Below are positions 32,395 to 45,121 of a stretch of 64,000 nucleotides of DNA, piece by piece (position 1 is the first letter of the stretch; each line of letters starts with the position of its first letter). The notes below the pieces were generated by a model that worked only from the letters and a program-made list of their open reading frames with translations, had not been told where the DNA came from and did not search any database. The DNA comes from Elymus sibiricus. Its lineage: Eukaryota > Streptophyta > Magnoliopsida > Poales > Poaceae. Location of the stretch: assembly GCA_039707655.1 (NCBI GenBank), contig CM077665.1, positions 305,598,486 to 305,662,485 of the forward strand, given 5' to 3'. A program made the position numbers and the translations under genes.

Positions 32395-32402
32395 TATATA
32401 TA
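32395..32402 (+). promoter_or_regulatory. Copia LTR TATA box
   Basis: CCTATATATACACC around 32393-32406. It is the best TATA match in the LTR and lies just downstream of the motif cluster; transcription would start near 32430. Confidence 0.65.
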
Positions 32403-33203
32403 CACCTCCACCACCACTGGCTCACAAAAAAAGCACTCAGAACATACACCCACTTGCCATATCCAATTTTCTGAGAGAGAACCACCTACCCTTGTGTTGA
32501 GGTCTTGATTATCCACTCCAACCATATGGATCTTGATTTCTAGCCTCCCCAAGTTGCTTTCCATCCAATCAATCTCTCCTACCCATGCCAAATCTATGAG
32601 AGAGTGATTGAGTGTTGAGGAGACTATCTTTTGAAGCAGAGGAGCAAGGAGTTCATCATACTACCACATCTCTTACCTTTTGGAGGGTGGTGCCTCCTAG
32701 ATTGGTTAGGTGTCGCTTGGGAGCCTCCTTCTTCGTGATTGTGAAGTTGAACCAAGAGTGTTTCTAAGGGCAAGGATATCGCCTACTTCATGAAGATCTA
32801 CCCATATTGAGGCTAGTCCTTCGTGGATGGAAGCCTTTATGGAATAGACGAGGTTGCTACTTCGTGGACACTTCGTGGGTGGAGCCCTCCGTGGACTCTC
32901 GCGACTGTTACCCTCCGTGGGTTGAAGTCTCCATAAACATGGACGTACGATAGCACCACCTTTCGAAACCACCAGAAAAATCTTCGTGTCTCCGAATTGC
33001 GTTTGATCTTCTTATCCCTTCCTTTACTTTCATGTGCATGTCTTTACTTTCCGCTGCTATACTCTTAGACATGCATGTATAGGGTGATCTTGACTTGCTA
33101 CAATTGCTAAAATCTGCCAACCACTAAAATTGGGAAAAGGTTAGATTTTTATTTGGTCAAGTAGTCTAATCACCCCCCCTCTAGACATACTTTCGATCCT
33201 ACA

Positions 33204-34946
33204 GTATGCCATCTATTTGAATTTTGTATAGCTTGCATAGTCCCAAATTCATTAGCTCATTCCAAAGTTTTTTATAGCTTACATATTATCATTTGCACGA
33301 CTAAGTATGAGGACACTATCATCCCTTCCTTCCAAGTATTGGCCGCTACTATTTGCATTAGCTTTGCCCTAGAACATATCCTTTATTTCAGTTTGACACA
33401 ACAAGTATGGAGTTCTCACTAATGATCAGCTATAAGCTATTGTAGATGTCCTTTGATTTACAAAGACAACGACCTACTACTATTGATGTTTCCCGAGCTT
33501 TGTTTCTACCATTTGTTATCCCATATTATGTGGATGAGCATATACAATTATCTGTTGTAAGTGTAACACCTATTTCTAAACTTGCTGGTATGAACTTATG
33601 TAAGAACTACCTGACTATACTTCGTAGAACTTATGTACTAAAATGCAGAAGATTGATTTACAACAAGAGTCACAAACAATACACAATAAATATCTCAAAA
33701 TAAAAATCTGTAGATAACCTTTCATGTCATCTCCATTTTGGAATTCGTTTATTGATGTCTCCATAAACTGATGTGTCACGTTCCCCCGTACACGTATCAC
33801 AGAATTCGGGTCGCCGTATGGGTGCTTTGTAGCACACAGGGTAGATATAGACTATGTTTGTGCAATCTATCCATTACATAATTTTCCATTATGGTCATAA
33901 TGTTCCCGTATTTCTTTTCATGATTTTCGAGAAATTCAACGCCGTTAAAACCTTTAACAGGTTCCCCGTACACCATGGATAGTATATATGTAATACCGCT
34001 CATCTCAATCCAAGATCCAACTATGACATCTGTGCACATAAGTTTTTCCCTCTAAAAACAGGGTAATGATTCAAATTTCCACAAACAAGCATATTAGTTT
34101 TTTTATATTTCTATGTGACTCCAGTTTTAAGTTCAAAAAAATTGTTGCGCAACTTATTCATGAATAAACTATATAGTTCTTTTGAAATATCTATTGTCCA
34201 TCTGAATATGCATGTAGACTCAATTGTATATGTTCCAGTTTATCATCATGTTAAACTGCACTAAAAATGATCCTATGGGCACACATCGCACACAGGAGTA
34301 CAAAATGTGTGAAAGTCTCGTGCTAGGCATATTAAGATGCCATAAAGATAGATTCAATAGAAAACCAAGTCTAATATTATCCTTCCTTGATGCTTTACGC
34401 CTTCAAGTTCCAGTAACAACTAACAATAATGCTGCAACAAAAAAGTTGTTAATATACCTGCTCTATGTCCATCATGTGAGATGGTTCAAACCAAAGGTAA
34501 CAAATAGGTGCGAACTTCTTCAGAAGGAAGCGCAACTTATCCTTGCGGATATACTCCCCCCCCAATACTACTCAAAGCTGCAAACCTATCATCGGAACTT
34601 ATCTCCATGGAATCCCTAAGAGTAACGTCAAATTTGCATGTCATCACTACAACTGTTCGGATCACATTACAAATTCCATGCGAGCAATATGTGTACCTGT
34701 GGATTCCGACATTTGCTACAGGTGGGCTGTCCATGGTGGAAATTTTGGAGTGATCTGCGCGGTTTATTGAAAAATAGAAGCTTCTCTGCAGCAATAGTAG
34801 AAGATGACAATCAGACATAGGTGAATTTGAAATTTGGAACAGAATAGTTGAGCGCGGCAATAAAAATTTCAATTTCAATGGCAATTCCAAATTGGAACAG
34901 AGTATTTGAGCGGTGAGTAGACAAGGCCAGTGATGCAAGTCCTATT
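33204..34946. other. Unassigned AT-rich sequence
   Basis: No ORF with recognisable content. The minus ORF 33797-34039 (with MVYGEPVKGF) faintly recalls plant LINE endonuclease sequence but has no supporting neighbours. A short direct repeat with GGAACAGA and TTGAGCG occurs twice near 34830-34910. It may be the 5' part of the decayed Gypsy C or older host DNA. Confidence 0.4.
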
Positions 34947-35877
34947 TTGGGCTATGTGACCCTGGTTCTCCAGTCAATATTATTCCTTATAGTCTCTATG
35001 CTAAAATTTATGATGAGATTTCACCCAGTGCTCTTTGAGTCCATTCATGTTATCATTAAGCTTGCATATAGAACCGATAGGAAACCTTGTGGAGTCCTTA
35101 AAGATGTCAACATTATAATAGGCTCTCTCATTTATCACATTGATATTTATGTACTAATGATCTCTGAGGATAAGGATTGTCCAATTGTTTTTGGAACTTC
35201 TTTTTTGAATGTTGTAGGAGCCTACATAAAAAAAATCTATCTCCATGAAGTAGGGAGATCAAATGATTAAATTCCAATTTTCTTCCATGTTAAGCAAGAC
35301 ATATGAGGAGGAAGATCCAGATACTGAAGAGGAGAAACTGAATGAATTAGCTGAAATAAATATCAAAACACTAGAAGATGAAGTTGAACGGGTATTTGTG
35401 AGTCCTGAATCCTTTTTGAAACACGAAGAAAAAGAGGAGATTGAAATTATAATGGAAACTACACCAATAGTTTTCCCACGCCTGAATAAAGTCCATGAGG
35501 CACTAGAAAAAAAAGGAGATGAGGAACTACCTCCTCTCGCTTTGAAACCTTTTCCCAAAGGGCTAAGGTATGAGTTTATGGATAATAAAGAAAGATTTCC
35601 TGTCATCGTTAATGCTGACCTTTCAGGGAAAGAAAAGGAGAAACTCTTGGTGGTGCTTAGTAAGCATCAGAAGGCTTTAGGCTACTCGATGAAGGATGTA
35701 AAAGGGATACATCCATCTATTTACTCTCATGCTATACCTATAGAAGAAGGGGCTAAACTAGTGATTGAAAGTCAAAGAAGGCTGCATCCGGCTTCGAAAA
35801 ATATGGTGACAAAAGAAATAATATGTCTCCTTGATGCAGGGGTACTTTACCCTATATATCTGATAGTAAATGGGTAA
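34947..35877 (+). pseudogene. pol: Gypsy C protease and RT start
   Basis: Before 35000 the sequence reads DPGSPVNIIPYSLY in one frame, the position of the protease active site (normally Asp-x-Gly-Ser/Ala). Frameshifts follow, then KDCPIVFGTSFLNVVGAY. From 35263 an open frame gives an acidic linker, then RFPVIVNADLSGKEKEK and HPASKNMVTKEIICLLDAG, the entry to RT, with a stop at 35877 after LYPIYLIVNG. Confidence 0.65.
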
Positions 35878-36545
35878 GTCCGGTTCATTGCATTCCTAAG
35901 AAAGGAGGAGTTTCCTTGGTAACTAATGAAAATAATGAGCTAGTCCCTACTAGGGCTATTGTTGGATATGGAATGTGTGTTGATGTCAGGAAACTAAATA
36001 AATATACTAAGAAGGACCACTACCCGTTGCCGTCAATAAATAAGATATTGGAGAGATTGGCCAACAATTCTTATTTTTGCTATCTTGATGGATATTATGG
36101 GTTCTCGCAAATAAATATCCGGCATGAGGATCAAGAAAAGACTACCTTCACCTGCCCGTACGGTACATCTGCATACCGAAGGATGCCATTTGGTCTATGT
36201 AATGGACCACCCTCATTTCAAAAATGGTTATCTAAAATTTTCCCTAACTTTGTTGAAAAGATTGTTGAGGTGTTCATGGACATTGTTTCTGTCCAGGGTA
36301 TGTATTTCAATAATTGTCTCTATAATCTTACGAAAGTTTGGCAGAGATGTGAAGAAACAGGTTTCATGATGAATTTGGAAAAGAGTCATTTTATGGTCAT
36401 AGAAGGGGTAGTGTTGGGGCACAGAGTCTCAGGAAAGAGCATCGAGATAGACCAAGATAGAATTGAGGTAATAGAAAATTTACCTTATCCTCAAGATGTA
36501 ATAGGTATGCAAACTTCTATGGGACATGCTAGTTTCTATAAATGA
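35878..36545 (+). pseudogene. pol: Gypsy C reverse transcriptase
   Basis: The frame reads VHCIPKKGGVSLVTNENN, KKDHYPLPSINKIL, CYLDGYYGFSQINI and RRMPFGLCNGPPSFQ. The catalytic pair expected as FMDD is FMDI (about 36277-36288), so the second Asp is lost. The thumb follows (LGHRVSGKSIEIDQ), ending at a stop after GHASFYK. First catalytic Asp (LDGYY) is present. Confidence 0.8.
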
Positions 36546-37499
36546 TTTATCCAATATTCCTCCAAAATATCAAAGCCTTTGACTGACGTTTTGCACAAGG
36601 ATGCGCCCTATTCTTCTGACAAAATTTGTGTGCAGGCCTATGAGAAGTTAAGAGATGCTTTAATCACACCCCTATTATCCAACCTCCAAAGTGGGATGAT
36701 CCCTTTGAGATTATGTGTGACGCTACCAATTATGTTGTTGGGGTTGTCTTAGGATAGCGGGCAGATAAAAAAACTCAATGTGGTCTTTTATGCTAGCAGG
36801 AGCTTAGATGAGGATCAAATACATCTAGCAACCACTAAAAAAGAATTGCTAGCTATTGTTTTTTGCTTGTGACAAATTTCGTCCTTATATCATTTATTCA
36901 AAAGTGATAGTCCATACAGATCAACGTGCCTTACGCGACCTTCTTGCAAAGAAGGATGCTAAGCCCGGTCGATTTGACGGATATTACCACTTCAAGAATT
37001 TGAATTGCAAATAGTAGACCGCAAAGGAGAAGAAAATCCAGTAGAAGATCACTTGTCGCGCATGGAAAGAATACCTTATGATCCAGTACCTATAAATGAA
37101 TCCTTTGGAGATGAGAGTTTGGCTTTGATAAAAAAAGATAGAACCTTGGTTTGCAGATTATGCTAACTTTCTTGTAGGAAAATACATGCCGCCTAACATG
37201 AATTATCATCAAATGAAAAAGTTCTTTTGTGACCGGAAGTACTATTTCTAGGATGATCCCTTTCTTTATCGGCATGGGTCAGATGACATGGTAAGGTTTG
37301 TGTTCTAGAGCATGACATGAATGCTAAACTCATAGGTTGTCATACCAGCCCTTATGCAGGACATCATGCTGGAGACAAAACCGCCGCCAAGGTGCTTTAA
37401 TCAGAATTCTATTGGCCCACTTTTTTTAAAGATGCTCACAGGTTTGTTAAAAATTGTGATGCGTTTCAACGCACATGTAACATAGGACGGAGGCAAGAA
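36546..37499 (+). pseudogene. pol: Gypsy C RNase H and integrase N-terminus, heavily broken
   Basis: Fragments in several frames: KISKPLTDVLHKDAP, FYASRSLDEDQIH, KKELLAIVF, VHTDQRAL (RNase H), then NYHQMKKFFC and GHHAGDKTAAKVL with FYWPTFFKDAHRF. The zinc-binding CxxC is CDAF, the second Cys replaced by Phe. No frame stays open for more than about 60 codons. Confidence 0.65.
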
Positions 37500-38395
37500 A
37501 TGCCCATAAACTATAGTCTAGTCTCTGAACCCTTCGATGTTTGCGGATTGGACTATTTGGGACCTTTTCCCGTTTTAGATGGGTCCACTCATATTCTTGT
37601 GGCTGTAGATTATGCTACCAAGTGGGCGGAAGATTTACCAACCAAACATGCAGATGCTGCTACTTCATTGAGAATGGCAAAGGACGTCATATTACCCAGG
37701 TTAGGAGTTCCTAAAATTCTTATCACTGATGATGGATCTCGTTTTATACAGGGAATTTTCGGTAGGGTGCTTCGTAACTACGGGGTGACTCAACGAATAG
37801 CTTCTCCATACATCCACAAACTAGTGGTCAAGTGCAACTCTCGAACCAGGAGATAAAGACAATATTGCAGAAGACGGTGTAGAAGTCTCGAAAGGACTGG
37901 GCAGGAAAACTAAACGAAACACTATGGGCCTACCATACCTCCAAGAAGAATCCCATGGTAGTGTCACCATAGAAAAATGGTATATGGTAAGGCTTGTCAT
38001 TTACCTTTAGAACTAGAACATAAAGCTTTTGGGGAAATCAAGAATATTAATCTTAATCTTAAGGAAGCTGAAAAAAAAGGTTGCTATATATACATGCTCT
38101 AGGAGAACTCCAGAACAGTGCTTACGAGAGTGCCAGGTTATTTAAAGACAAGGTTAACATGTGGCATGATCGTAAGATATTGAAACGAACCTTCACTGCG
38201 GGGCACAAAGTCCTCCTATTTAACTCTCGTCTCAAGTTGTTCCCAGGAAAATTTAGGTCTCGTTGGGAAGGGCCATATGAGACAGAAGAGGTATACAACT
38301 CCGGAGCCATTCGGCTCAAAGGTGGGAAATGGATCTTGGATCATGGATGGGCAATGTTCGAAGCTATACCTTGCATATGAACAAAAGGAAGAACA
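37500..38395 (+). pseudogene. int: Gypsy C integrase core and C-terminus
   Basis: 37500-37856 holds the core with Asp in GLDYLGPFPV and Asp in LITDDGSRFI. The frame is lost before the third acidic residue, around SPYIHKLVVKC. The C-terminal domain reappears at about 38090-38380, with ARLFKDKVNMWHDRK, VLLFNSRLKLFPGKF and EEVYNSGAIRL. Confidence 0.75.
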
Positions 38396-38440
38396 GGAAA
38401 TAGAAGAGGTAAGTTTTCTCACGATTGAGTAAGCAAAAGT

Positions 38441-39267
38441 TGTAACAGCCCGAGACCGACAATCCAGATTCGTTCCATGTATCGCATTCATCATCGCATC
38501 ATTTGCATTACATCGGCACTCTGTTGCCGTCATTTTTCAAAACTTGCATCCGTTCGTAGTTGCCGGTTCTCCCCATTCTTGTCATTGACCGTTCAGAGAC
38601 CTAACACACTTGCACGCGCCTGCGCCATCAATAAAATATTGTTTCATAAGTGGGAAAAATGTTCTCGGAATGGGTTGAAAGTTGGCGTGCGGTCTTAATA
38701 TATTGTAGGTAGACCGCCTGCCAAAGTTCGTCGCATTTGGAGCTTGTTTGATACCCGAACCGTTAACATATAGCAGCACTTTCGCCGGTTAAAATTGTCG
38801 GATGTTTCGGTTTATAAAAATTAGTTGCATGGGCTACACAGCCCACTAGACCCACCTAGCCAACCCAACCATTTTGGACTGTCCGATCGAGAGAAAACGG
38901 TCCAAAAACGGGCAAAATCCCTCAACCCTAGCCTTCCCTGCCTATTTAAGATATCCTAGCCATCCAAATCGGGCAACCCTGATCCATGCCCCTCCACTCC
39001 AGCCGCCACCTGCTCCTCCAGCCTCCTCCCACCTCGCGCGGCCTCTCGGCCCACATCGGGGCCACCCGAGCCCATCTGGGCCCGGATGAGCCCGCCGCCG
39101 CCCGCGGCTGCAGCAGCCACGGCGCTGCATGGACCCGAGCTCCTCCGGCTCCTCCTCGTCACTCGCAGGAGCCCGCGCGCCTCCCGCCCCATGGCGTCAC
39201 CCAAGCACTTCTCTCCGCCCCGCCTCCTCGTTGCGTTGCCCAGCGTCGTCCCACCTCCCTCTGCCGA
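38441..39267 (+). repeat. Element Z LTR, first piece
   Basis: Starts TGTAACAGCCCGAGACCGAC, a typical start of very long grass LTRs. It is GC-rich toward the end (38990-39267) and is interrupted by element Y. ORFs in the GC-rich part are not conserved genes. No PPT precedes 38441, so Z is not the 3' LTR of Gypsy C. Confidence 0.7.
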
Positions 39268-42200
39268 TGTGATACCCTTGGAAGCATGCTACAGTTATCA
39301 AAGTAATTAAGCTACAGTTACCGTGAGGGTTAAGCTAATCCATTTTTGCTAAACCATGCTTGATCACATTGGAGTCAAATCTCATTTGAATTCCCTAATG
39401 ATTTTCAAAATTCTTTTATAAAGTGGATTAAATATTTTTGCAAACCAGAAAACTAAAATCATTGTTGGGTTATAACTATTCCTTGAATATTTATAAAATG
39501 GAAACCAACATTTTATAAGGTAATTTAGTGCCTCTAAAGCAATTTAAGAGAGGCCAATTCTGTTAATTAAATGCGTTTACAAATTATAAAAATTCCAACC
39601 TTTTTTCATTTGATCCTCAAACTTTTTGAGGTAGTGTATAAAAATGCATTAGGATTAATGGACCTAATGCCTTATTTTTCTAAAGTCATATGGTTTGTGG
39701 TTTTAAAACAAATAGAAACTGTTCTAAAAAGAAAACAAGAAGAGTTTTTAAAACTAAAGGAAAAGACAGCCCCCCTGTTAACCTCGGCCTTGACCCCCTG
39801 CACAGGCCCAGCCCAACTCTCCCTCCCTCCTTCAACCTCTGTACCCCAAGGCGCGCTGGACGTCGGGCGCCCGTCCACGACGCTGATGGCCACGGGGCGG
39901 CCATCCAGCAGCACCCCAGCGACCTCAAGACGCGTACAAGCCCCCCTGCCCCCCCCCCCCCCCCCCCGTAAACCGTAGACCCCCTCGGACCCCCCTCTCC
40001 TTCTCCCCCCCTTGCCCGCGTCGATTTCTTGGACGCCCGAGCGCATCCGTCACCGCCGCCCGCCATTTACCATGGGCATCGGCCACCCCGTGGCGCTCGA
40101 GGGGGTCCGGGAGGGTCCTCGCCTTCGACCACATCATCGGCGCCCCTGGATCGAGGCGGTAAAGCCACCAAGAGCCGCAATCGAAGCGCTCCTCACTGCC
40201 ACGGCCGCGTCGCGATTGCCGCCGAACCTCCCATCACCCCCCCCCCACAGCTCCCCTGAGCTCCCATCGACCTCGCTGTGAGCTCCCAGTGCTCGTGTGC
40301 CCTTCTTCCCCACTCCCTCTTGCTCACTAGCCGCCACACCGCGAGGCCCGCGACTGCCGCCGCGTGCCATCATCGCCGGCGAGGTCTACGGGGACATTTT
40401 GGTCCTGAGCGCAGCCGTTACCTTTGTTACGTCCCCACGAAGATGTTGCCACGCCCCTTTTGCTCGAAATCGAGCCGAGGCCGTCGCGTTCGTCGGAACC
40501 GAGGAGCAGCCGCCGTCCGGCTCGTCGTGGCCACCGTTTCTGTCCACCCCCGGTTACCTAGCGACCACCGTTCGACGCAGGCGTAAACCAGCTATCCGTC
40601 GGTGCCCTCAGCGCATCGAACCGATGCCCGTAGCGCAAACCCGGCGAGTCCCCGCGTTGCTGCCGTCGCCGGCGCACTGTAGCTCCTCGCTGGCATTAAC
40701 CACGATGACGTGGACGTCATTAACCACCCCGCCATCATTAGATCCTAAGCCAGACGCTAAAGGCCACTGACAGCTGGGCCCAGCACTGTAGCATTTACAT
40801 TAGGCAGTAATTAAACTACTAACTGACACTGACTCGTGGCCCCACACCCTAGTTAACCTAATCCAAATAGACTATTAAGTTAACAGTCACTTACACGTGG
40901 GGCCCACTTGCATTATTCCCGGTTTGACAAGTGGGACCCCTTGGGCCCCTTTGACTCCGTTGACCAGTCAACTCGTCAACACTTGACGGGGCTGACTCAG
41001 CCCCACTGACCCCACCAGTCATCCACTGTGGCTGGCCCACAGTGGGTATAAAAGGTATTTACTGTTTTATTTTCGAATTAAATAAGTAAATAATAATTTC
41101 AGAATATTAATAAAACTTTGAAAATTAATATTAAATAATCTATAACTCCGATGAAAATAATTTATATATGAAAGTTGCTCAGAAAAATCCCACGAATCCG
41201 AATACGCTATCCGTTCATCTGCCACATGCTCCTAGCATGATGAACATGGAACTTTTCCATCATTTCATCTGTGTGGTAGTAGCCAGAGGCCCGGGAAATA
41301 TCGTCAGGTATTCTCCCGCTTCGTCTGTGACGTCTAGTACTGCATTAGCTCATGCCTAGCACTGCATATTGCCATGTCATGCATTGTAATGCATCTGTCT
41401 GCTTTATATTATTTTTTCTCCCTCCTCTTCTTACTGGTAGACACCGAGACTGACGCTACTGTCGGGTACGACTACGCCACTGATGATCAGCCTTTTGCAG
41501 CACAGCAGCAAGGCAAGCAAACCTCCCTTGAGCATTCCAATATCGCCCATTCTTTCTCTCTCATGCTTGCATTAGATTTTTCTACTATTGTATATAGCTC
41601 CTATTATGATGCATAGCCTACTTTTGTTCAACTGCTACTGTACCTGTTAGTTATATCAACTACTTAGCATAGGTTGATTAGTGATTTCCCCTGTGACCCC
41701 TTAGTCCTAGTTGCCCCTGCTTCATCATCGACGACTTGAAGACTCGATCAACTGATCGACAAGCCATGACCCATCACATTCACCGCACTCCCCCCTTAGT
41801 TGTACGACTCTGTAGGGCTACTATCGAGTACCGAGGGTGACACCTCGTAAAGTACTCATGATGCTCACTCTGTAGTGTAGCTAGTCGGTCGTGGTTATCG
41901 AGGGTGATTCCTCCTTCACCACTCCCGACGACGACTCTGTCGTGCAACCCCTCAAGCGTACACCATCAAGGGTGAATCCTCTCTGGTCACCTTGGCGGTT
42001 ACATCGGGTGGGATCCTCCGAGGTTGATTCCTCGGGTTTCCCCTTCATGTTTGGACACATGGTTACTTTAACTTTACTACTGTTACATGTTGAGGTCTGA
42101 ATGACCTAGATGGTGTTGGTGTAATGACGACGGGTGTGGCCGGCCCTTGCCACAAGACCTCGAGACGGGGCGATGGGACCACATATCGTGTATCGTGCTC

Positions 42201-43445
42201 GTCATCGCAGTTAACAAAATTTTAATGGGTTGGGTATTTGATCTGAGTTGGTTGTTTAACCTTTTTCGCACTAACCTTCACGTGGGAGAAGTTATGGGTA
42301 CTCGGCGTCGTTGTATTAGCCGAAGCTCTTCGGATGTCAGCAATGGAACGACGCACGATCGAGTGGTCCGCGATGGCATTTATCTTGTATTAGAGGTGCT
42401 AGGACTGACCTCGGTCGCCCTCACATCGTGCAGGAGTGCAAAGGGTGAGTGGGCCCATGACCCCTGCACGCTTAGGATTTAGACCAGCGGGCTGGCCTCT
42501 CTGTTGAGCCTGGGTAGGGCGACGACGTGTTGATGTCTCGAGGCCGGGCATGACCCAGGAAAGTGTGTCCGGCCAAAGGTTATCAAGCGTGTTGAAAAAT
42601 GTGGTGCACCCCTGCAGGGATGAATTCAACTATTCGAATAGCCGTGTCCATGGTAACAGGACGACTTGGAGTTGTACCTCGATCTACTGCAACTAAAATT
42701 GTGACTCAAAATTGGAATGTTTGGCTCCGAGATTGCTTTCTCGCAGGGAGTCGAGGAAGAATCTCTGGGTGTGGTTACTTAATAAATTTTCTACAATATT
42801 ATTGCTACATATGAGTTACCAATCTACACTCTTCTAATACTGAAAGATGCTGAAGATGCTAGTCTTCGATAGGACTAGGCCTTCCCCCTATTCTTGCTTT
42901 TCTGCAGTCAGTCCAAAGATATAACCCCATTCATTTGATACTGATGCATATTTTAGTATAGTTCTGATGTAAGTCTTGCGAGTACTTTGGATGAGTACTC
43001 ATCGCTGCTTTACCTCCTCTTTCCCCCTCGATATGATTGCCGCGTTTAGATGACGGAGACGAGGGGATAGAGTACCCTGCAGACGACTACTACACCACCG
43101 CTGGAGCTTACTACTACGTGGAGAGTGCCGACGCTCAGGAGTAGTTAGGTTGGCTCCCAGGCAGGAGGCCTTGCCTCTTCCGATTCGCTGCTTATGTTTG
43201 TGCTAGCCTTCTTAAGGCAAAACTTGTTTAACTTATGTCTATACTCAGATATTATTTGCTTCCGCTGACTCTTTGAATTTGAGATTATGTATTCGAGTCC
43301 TCGAGGCCCCTGGCTTGTAATATGAAGCTTGTATGACTTTAATTTGTGTCTAGAGTTGTGTTGTGATATCTTCCAGTGAGTCCCTAATCTTGGTCATACG
43401 CATTTGCGTGTATGATTAGCGTACGATCAAAATGTGGGCGTCACA
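39268..43445 (+). repeat. Element Y 5' LTR
   Basis: 4178 bp. Upstream third AT-rich, then a GC-rich block (39770-40770), then a TATA box at 41047-41053. The ORFs in the GC block also appear in the 3' LTR with indels and frame changes, so they are not conserved genes. Confidence 0.85.
41047..41053 (+). promoter_or_regulatory. Element Y LTR TATA box
   Basis: GGGTATAAAAGG at 41044-41055, repeated in the 3' LTR at 55668-55674. Conserved in both LTRs and surrounded by non-coding DNA. Confidence 0.55.
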
Positions 43446-45121
43446 AGTTGGTATCAGAGCCGACTACCTGTAGGTAGCCGCCTTTCCAACTCCTTGGCCA
43501 AAGTTGAGTCTAGTGCTTAAAAAACTTTTACTATAATTGTTGTGTGGCTTACGGGCCCACATCTCAATCGGGTGGTATTAGGATCTTTTATTCCTCGTCT
43601 ATACTCTGGGTTCTGATTTGTCTTCTATTCGGGTTAAATGATTTTGCTAACTCTAACTCTAGGTTCTTATAACTACTTCCTCCCGGAGAGCCCCTCATTT
43701 CAAATGATGGCTTGATTCATCAGAAGACTTCGAAGGTACTCTCCGATGTTCTCCCGAGAACTTGTGCTCATCGCCTTTGCGATTCCCGTCCTCCGTCAAG
43801 CCCTATGGATGATTACACACAATTGTCGCTCATACTTTGATATCCAGTTGTTCTTGTTATTACAAGGTTCATCGAATTATCTTATCGGGGATTTGTTCGT
43901 CCTCAGTTGTCATGGGTTTCACAAAATCCTTCGAATTGCTATTTGATCTTCCAAAATCCTTAGTAGCCTATTTCTCCTGACCTACCTCACCTGCTTGTAT
44001 TATGGTTAATTCCATATCTCTAGAAATATTCATTGCAATCCTTTGTGATTATCATTTGATCTTATTCATTCATCATGTGTGTGAATGCGTGCATTCATCA
44101 GTTGTTTCTCATGAATTATCTTTTCGGCTCAGACGTCTTTCCAAGCTTGAGTTGGTACTCGACAAATCAACTTTGATTGAGTATCCATCTAAATCCATTC
44201 AACTTACTTGTATTTGATCGGAGCATCTGATTCTGATACACCAACCTGGAAATCATAATTCCTTTGGTATTTAAGTATCGATATTATCCAGATGATCTCT
44301 AATACGATGTCCTGCATTCCTTCTTTCTCTGATTGGGTACCGATACTCACATCAGGTCCTTTCTGGACCGCAGACCCATTGTTGGGTTGTTATCCGATAG
44401 CATCCTTCACATTCAAAATTCTTGTGAGTCCTTCCTCTGATGCATGATGTCGTTGGTAAGTTGTTTCTTCTCCCTCTGATAGGTTGTATCCTATGCTTTT
44501 GTCAGCCATGCTCTAATGTCAAGCATGTGTTAATTACTCTTGAAGTTTGTGGTATATGTTCCTAAGATGCCCCGATGGGTTGAACCAATGCCTTCCCTAA
44601 TTTGTGTGAGCCCAGAAACTTCTATGGGTCATACTCTACTGGTGCTTGCTAGTTAAAATTTCAGTACTACAACTTCATCGAAAACAAGGAGTGAATGAAA
44701 GGTTATGCCTTGAAGAAGTGGCAGTCGACCTTGAACTTTGTGTTCATGCCCATGGACCCGGTGTATGACTTATCATGGAAGCTTCTCGTAACAATAAAAA
44801 AATTTGGTATAATTTGATCTGGTATCTGTGATCTTGTCCTTGGCAATCGTGGTTCCGACCATGTTGTTCTACTTCGATTTCATTCTCAGATAAGTTAAAG
44901 TGTTTGTCTTCCATAGATCAGTACACTAGTCTAACCTATTTTCTGATCTACCTCTGAGTTTTATCCCTGGTATCTTGAGAATATCACGGAGCTATATAAC
45001 TTCTTATGAGCTCCTCATCAACTATGATATTTCACTGATTCCAGTTTCCTCATGTTCTCGGTTGTGGGACACCCAGGGACACCGATATCTGAATCGATTC
45101 CGCACTGCAATTCAATAACTG
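43446..45121 (+). other. Element Y 5' interior, single copy
   Basis: Holds the initiator-tRNA-Met type PBS TGGTATCAGAGC (43449-43460). Otherwise non-coding; ORFs at 43746 and 44002 show no known content. Confidence 0.6.

Larger units (their letters stand above)
5970..33203 (+). mobile_element. Non-autonomous Copia-type retrotransposon with nested insertions
   Basis: The 5' LTR survives as 5970-6062 and 16264-16510, split by Gypsy A; it matches 32865-33203 of the 3' LTR (31614-33203). The PBS is at 16513 and the PPT at 31601-31613. The interior carries a gag-like ORF1 (16564-18738) and ORF2 (20395-31108, split by Gypsy B). I see no integrase, reverse transcriptase or RNase H of Copia type, so it depends on a partner element. 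The left end of the 5' LTR is outside the window. Confidence 0.8.
31614..33203 (+). repeat. Copia 3' LTR
   Basis: 1590 bp from TGAAAGCACAACTTCTCCC to CTTTCGATCCTACA. It contains the motif cluster 31993-32352 and a TATA box at 32395-32402. The 5' LTR matches over 5970-6062 plus 16264-16510. Confidence 0.88.
34947..38395 (+). mobile_element. Gypsy C: decayed Ty3/Gypsy pol remnant
   Basis: A coherent protease-RT-RNase H-integrase order with many frameshifts and stops. LTRs, PBS and gag were not found. It is related to Gypsy A pol but from a different subfamily by eye. Its 3' end is cut by the LTR starting at 38441. It is the most decayed pol here, as expected for the oldest layer. Confidence 0.75.

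Noticed and set aside
33797..34039. Minus ORF with MVYGEPVKGF resembling plant LINE endonuclease
   Set aside because: Only about ten residues look similar; no reverse transcriptase or poly(A) tail follows on that strand.
38441..38460. Z LTR as the 3' LTR of Gypsy C
   Set aside because: No polypurine tract precedes it, and its start is of a different LTR class from the Gypsy A type expected for this pol.
40297..40770. GC-rich ORF of 157 codons in the element Y LTR
   Set aside because: The 3' LTR copy (54878-55324) has a different length and end, as expected for chance frames in GC-rich LTR sequence.
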